From contig JBAWVR010000039.1 in NCBI GenBank assembly GCA_037147155.1, positions 1 through 7,301 on the forward strand: a stretch of 7,301 nt of DNA, written 5' to 3'. The position numbers were made by a program, and so were the translations under genes. The notes under the pieces were generated by a model, which did no database searches, had not been told where the DNA came from, and saw only the letters and a list, made by a program, of their open reading frames with translations. Below are positions 5,359-7,301 of the stretch, piece by piece. The number at the start of each line of letters is the position of its first letter. Position 1 is the first letter of the stretch. The stretch is from JBAWVR01 sp037147155 (GTDB lineage: Bacteria > Patescibacteriota > Minisyncoccia > Phycocordibacterales > GWA1-40-21).

Positions 5359-6474
5359 ATGAACAAAACTATAAAAATCATTGTCGGTATAATCATTGTC
5401 GCTTTGGTAGTCTGGGGAATTGCCTCTGTTTCTGGTGATAAATCAGAAAAGAATATTGTAAAGCCAACCGTTAAGATTGGTGTTACACTTCCTCTCACTG
5501 GCCCTCTATCCACTCTCGGTGAAAGCAATAAAAATGCTATTTTGCTTGCTCAATCTCAACTAAAGAATACCAAATACAATTATGAATTTGTGTTTGAAGA
5601 TGATTCTTTCAGCCCAAAGACGGCTATGACTACTGCTAGCAAACTTATCAATATCGATAAGGTTCAAGCTTTGATCTCATTCGGTTCACCTGTCGGTGCT
5701 GTTGTTAGTCCTCTAGCAGAACAATTTAAAGTCGCTCATATCAACGACTTTGCCTCTGATACCAATGTGGCTAAAGGAGCCTACAACTTCTTGCACTATA
5801 CTCCACCTTACAAGGACTCAGCCCTCATGGTGTCTGAATTGCAGAAAAGAAATATCAAGAAATTGGTTTTCTTTGCTCAGCAAGATAACTCCGGTGCCGC
5901 TGCTCTAATTAACGCCTTCAGAAAAGATATTGGTAATAGCGATATTAAAGTTTTGGCTGAGGAACGTTTGACCACTGGTACTACTGACTTCCGCTCACAA
6001 ATCTTGAAAGTAAAAAATCTTGGTGCTGATATCTTTGTTTTTGAAGTTACTTCTCCAGAACTAGAAATCTTGACCAAGCAAATTCGTGAAGCTGGTATTA
6101 CAACTCCAATCACTACCATGGAAGCTTTTGAATTCTCTGACCAGTTGTCACTCTTTGAAGGTATGTGGTATGTAAACGGTGCTGATATGTCAAAAGATTT
6201 TATGGATCTTTACACCAAGACTTATGGTAAGACTCCAAAGTTTGGTGCTGGTAATGGCTATGACGTAGTCAATCTAATTGTCGCCGCCGCTGAAAAGATG
6301 GGCGACGGAAAGACTGTTGTCACTAGCGACCAAATCAGAGATGGTATGGCTCAGATTAAAGGTTTTGATGGTGTGATGGGCAAGAACATGAGTATCGACG
6401 CTGATGGTTTGGTTGTTTCTAACGCAGTTGTTAGAATGATCAAAAACGGCGCTCCGGTCACTATCAATCAGTAA
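5359..6474 (+). CDS. ABC transporter substrate-binding protein, LivJ/LivK-like (protein 2)
   Basis: A 371-aa Peripla_BP_6 protein, a paralogue of the one at 909-1979. An N-terminal hydrophobic segment (5-23) lacks a lipobox cysteine, so membrane anchoring by an uncleaved helix is likely. Marks in order: IGVTLPLTGPLSTLGES (40-56), the canonical PLTG ligand-site loop; ISFGSPVGAVVSPLAE (106-121); ERLTTGTTDFRSQILKVK (202-219); YDVVNLIVAAAEKMGDG (301-317); and GFDGVMGKNMSIDADGLVV (335-353), the C-terminal lobe closure motif. This copy is closer to typical LivK than protein 1. The ATG at 5359 is the first in frame; CGGGA at 5347-5351 is at best a weak ribosome site. It is preceded by a long regulatory stretch and converges on trmB paralogue 3. 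The ligand could be an amino acid or another HAAT solute. Confidence 0.93.
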   Translation: MNKTIKIIVGIIIVALVVWGIASVSGDKSEKNIVKPTVKIGVTLPLTGPLSTLGESNKNAILLAQSQLKNTKYNYEFVFEDDSFSPKTAMTTASKLINIDKVQALISFGSPVGAVVSPLAEQFKVAHINDFASDTNVAKGAYNFLHYTPPYKDSALMVSELQKRNIKKLVFFAQQDNSGAAALINAFRKDIGNSDIKVLAEERLTTGTTDFRSQILKVKNLGADIFVFEVTSPELEILTKQIREAGITTPITTMEAFEFSDQLSLFEGMWYVNGADMSKDFMDLYTKTYGKTPKFGAGNGYDVVNLIVAAAEKMGDGKTVVTSDQIRDGMAQIKGFDGVMGKNMSIDADGLVVSNAVVRMIKNGAPVTINQ

Positions 6475-6476
6475 CA

Positions 6477-6516
6477 AAAAAATAAAACACCTGCATGTGC
6501 GGGTGTTTTATTTTTT
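6477..6516. terminator. strong bidirectional intrinsic terminator
   Basis: An 18-bp stem pairs 6477-6494 with 6499-6516 around the loop ATGT, with one T-G wobble. The core is AAAACACC (6484-6491) with GGTGTTTT (6502-6509), flanked by A6 and T6 runs that give a U-tract on either strand. It fills the gap between the convergent stops at 6474 and 6520. Confidence 0.9.
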
Positions 6517-6519
6517 ACA

Positions 6520-7275
6520 TTATTTGGATTTAGCGATCGACCACAAGAAATCAAAGTTGTTTTGGAAAGTTTTTATCATGATCGGATTTTTGATACTAAA
6601 AACAATTGGTGTTTCTCCCCAAATAGAAAGTAATACTTCTGTCTCAGAAATATTTATTGCACAAGGCCCAAAATATCCAGCCGGTAAATGACGTGGTTCG
6701 TAGATTGATGGGTCTTGTCTCTCTTTTTTGATCACGTCTATCAAGGTTTTGTCCATTAGCACACGCGCATCTGTTTTTTTAGGAATCATAAATTTATCAA
6801 CTCCAACAAAAAATGCACGGAGCTCTTTAGCGTTGGCACTTTGGGTATATGTTCTTTTGGAAAAACCGATGATCGACACTTTCTCTCCGGTCTTCATCCT
6901 GTCTATATGCTGAGTAAAGGCCATTTTAAAACCATGCTTGCCTTCATAAATATTTACCTCATTACGAGACTGAGGGATTACGGGCATGGTCACAATATCT
7001 TTTGCCAGGCCTTCAAGCAGATGCATATTCTTACCAGCTTCTTCAATAAGTTGTTCTGGCGCTTCGGCTTTATAATATTTAATATTGTTCTTAACTTGAT
7101 AAGAAACAAGGCCACGAGAAACCAGCATCCTTAGGGATTCATAGACGCGGGAGCTAACAATTTGAGAGCCTTTTATTATCGGGCCAGTTTTTGATCTTCC
7201 AAGTCTAAGTAAGGTCTCATAAACAAAGATGTCATTCTTGTTTAATCCATAATTTTCTAATATTGATGTGTTCAT
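6520..7275 (-). CDS. TrmB-family transcriptional regulator (paralogue 3)
   Basis: A 251-aa DNA-binding regulator and the most diverged of the three. The winged helix-turn-helix covers about 5-72: YGLNKNDIFVYETLLRLG (9-26), recognition region QIVSSRVYESLRMLVSRGLV (38-57), and wing NIKYYKAEAP (64-73). The sensor region starts NIYEGKHGFKMAF (108-120) and ends NNFDFLWSIA (239-248), as in its paralogues. Polar SRVYESL replaces the TTIYEVL or TTYNVLL of the other two, so its DNA site probably differs. It is tail to tail with substrate-binding protein 2 and is its likely regulator. An AGGAG-like sequence (minus strand, 7294-7290) is 14 nt from the ATG, too far for a normal ribosome site. The window ends 26 nt upstream, so its promoter is only partly visible. 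Confidence 0.88.
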   Translation of the reverse strand: MNTSILENYGLNKNDIFVYETLLRLGRSKTGPIIKGSQIVSSRVYESLRMLVSRGLVSYQVKNNIKYYKAEAPEQLIEEAGKNMHLLEGLAKDIVTMPVIPQSRNEVNIYEGKHGFKMAFTQHIDRMKTGEKVSIIGFSKRTYTQSANAKELRAFFVGVDKFMIPKKTDARVLMDKTLIDVIKKERQDPSIYEPRHLPAGYFGPCAINISETEVLLSIWGETPIVFSIKNPIMIKTFQNNFDFLWSIAKSK

Positions 7276-7301
7276 TATGTATTTGTGCTCTCCTATTTAG
7301 G

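Noticed and set aside
6841..7134. 97-codon plus-strand ORF within trmB 3
   Set aside because: Antisense to a well-supported regulator, with no promoter, ribosome site or recognisable domain.
7290..7294. AGGAG (minus strand) as Shine-Dalgarno for trmB 3
   Set aside because: The spacing to the ATG is 14 nt, beyond the usual 5-9 nt, and no nearer in-frame start exists.
1..7301. Archaeal origin, suggested by three TrmB proteins
   Set aside because: Sigma70-like -35/-10 pairs at good spacing and hairpin-plus-T-run terminators are bacterial signals, and no archaeal BRE/TATA arrangement stands out.

Overview
This is an AT-rich bacterial window holding seven long protein genes. Four are accessory parts of a branched-chain amino acid (LIV/HAAT) type ABC import system: two substrate-binding proteins, one LivH-type permease and one co-transcribed gene of unknown role. 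The other three are TrmB-family transcriptional regulators. Gene content, mostly absent Shine-Dalgarno sequences, short intergenic gaps with compact intrinsic terminators, and dispersed 80-85 bp palindromic repeats fit a Candidate Phyla Radiation (Patescibacteria, Parcubacteria-like) genome. That placement is inference. TrmB regulators are best known from archaea, but sigma70-like promoters (for example TTGACA-17-TATACT before the first gene) argue for a bacterium.

Layout from left to right: trmB paralogue 1 (+, 103-864) meets substrate-binding protein 1 (-, 909-1979) tail to tail across a bidirectional terminator. An unrecognised gene with a weak resemblance to ADP-ribosyltransferase-fold proteins (-, 2079-3011) follows the LivH permease (-, 3025-3891) after 13 nt and ends in its own terminator. 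TrmB paralogue 2 (-, 4036-4839) is bracketed by two related palindromic repeats (about 3944-4030 and 4889-4969). A 390-nt gene-poor stretch (4970-5358) has three long inverted repeats, candidate promoters and a possible 35-codon ORF. It precedes substrate-binding protein 2 (+, 5359-6474), which again meets a trmB paralogue (3; -, 6520-7275) tail to tail across an 18-bp-stem bidirectional terminator.

Taken together, the window is a regulator-dense solute-uptake locus. Two substrate-binding-protein/TrmB convergent modules lie in opposite orientation at the two ends, with a permease operon and a third TrmB between them. No ATP-binding subunits (LivF, LivG) and no second permease (LivM) are present, so the transporter must be completed by genes elsewhere. 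The likely logic is that each TrmB protein senses a small molecule through its C-terminal region and controls a nearby transport gene. The ligands cannot be read from the sequence.
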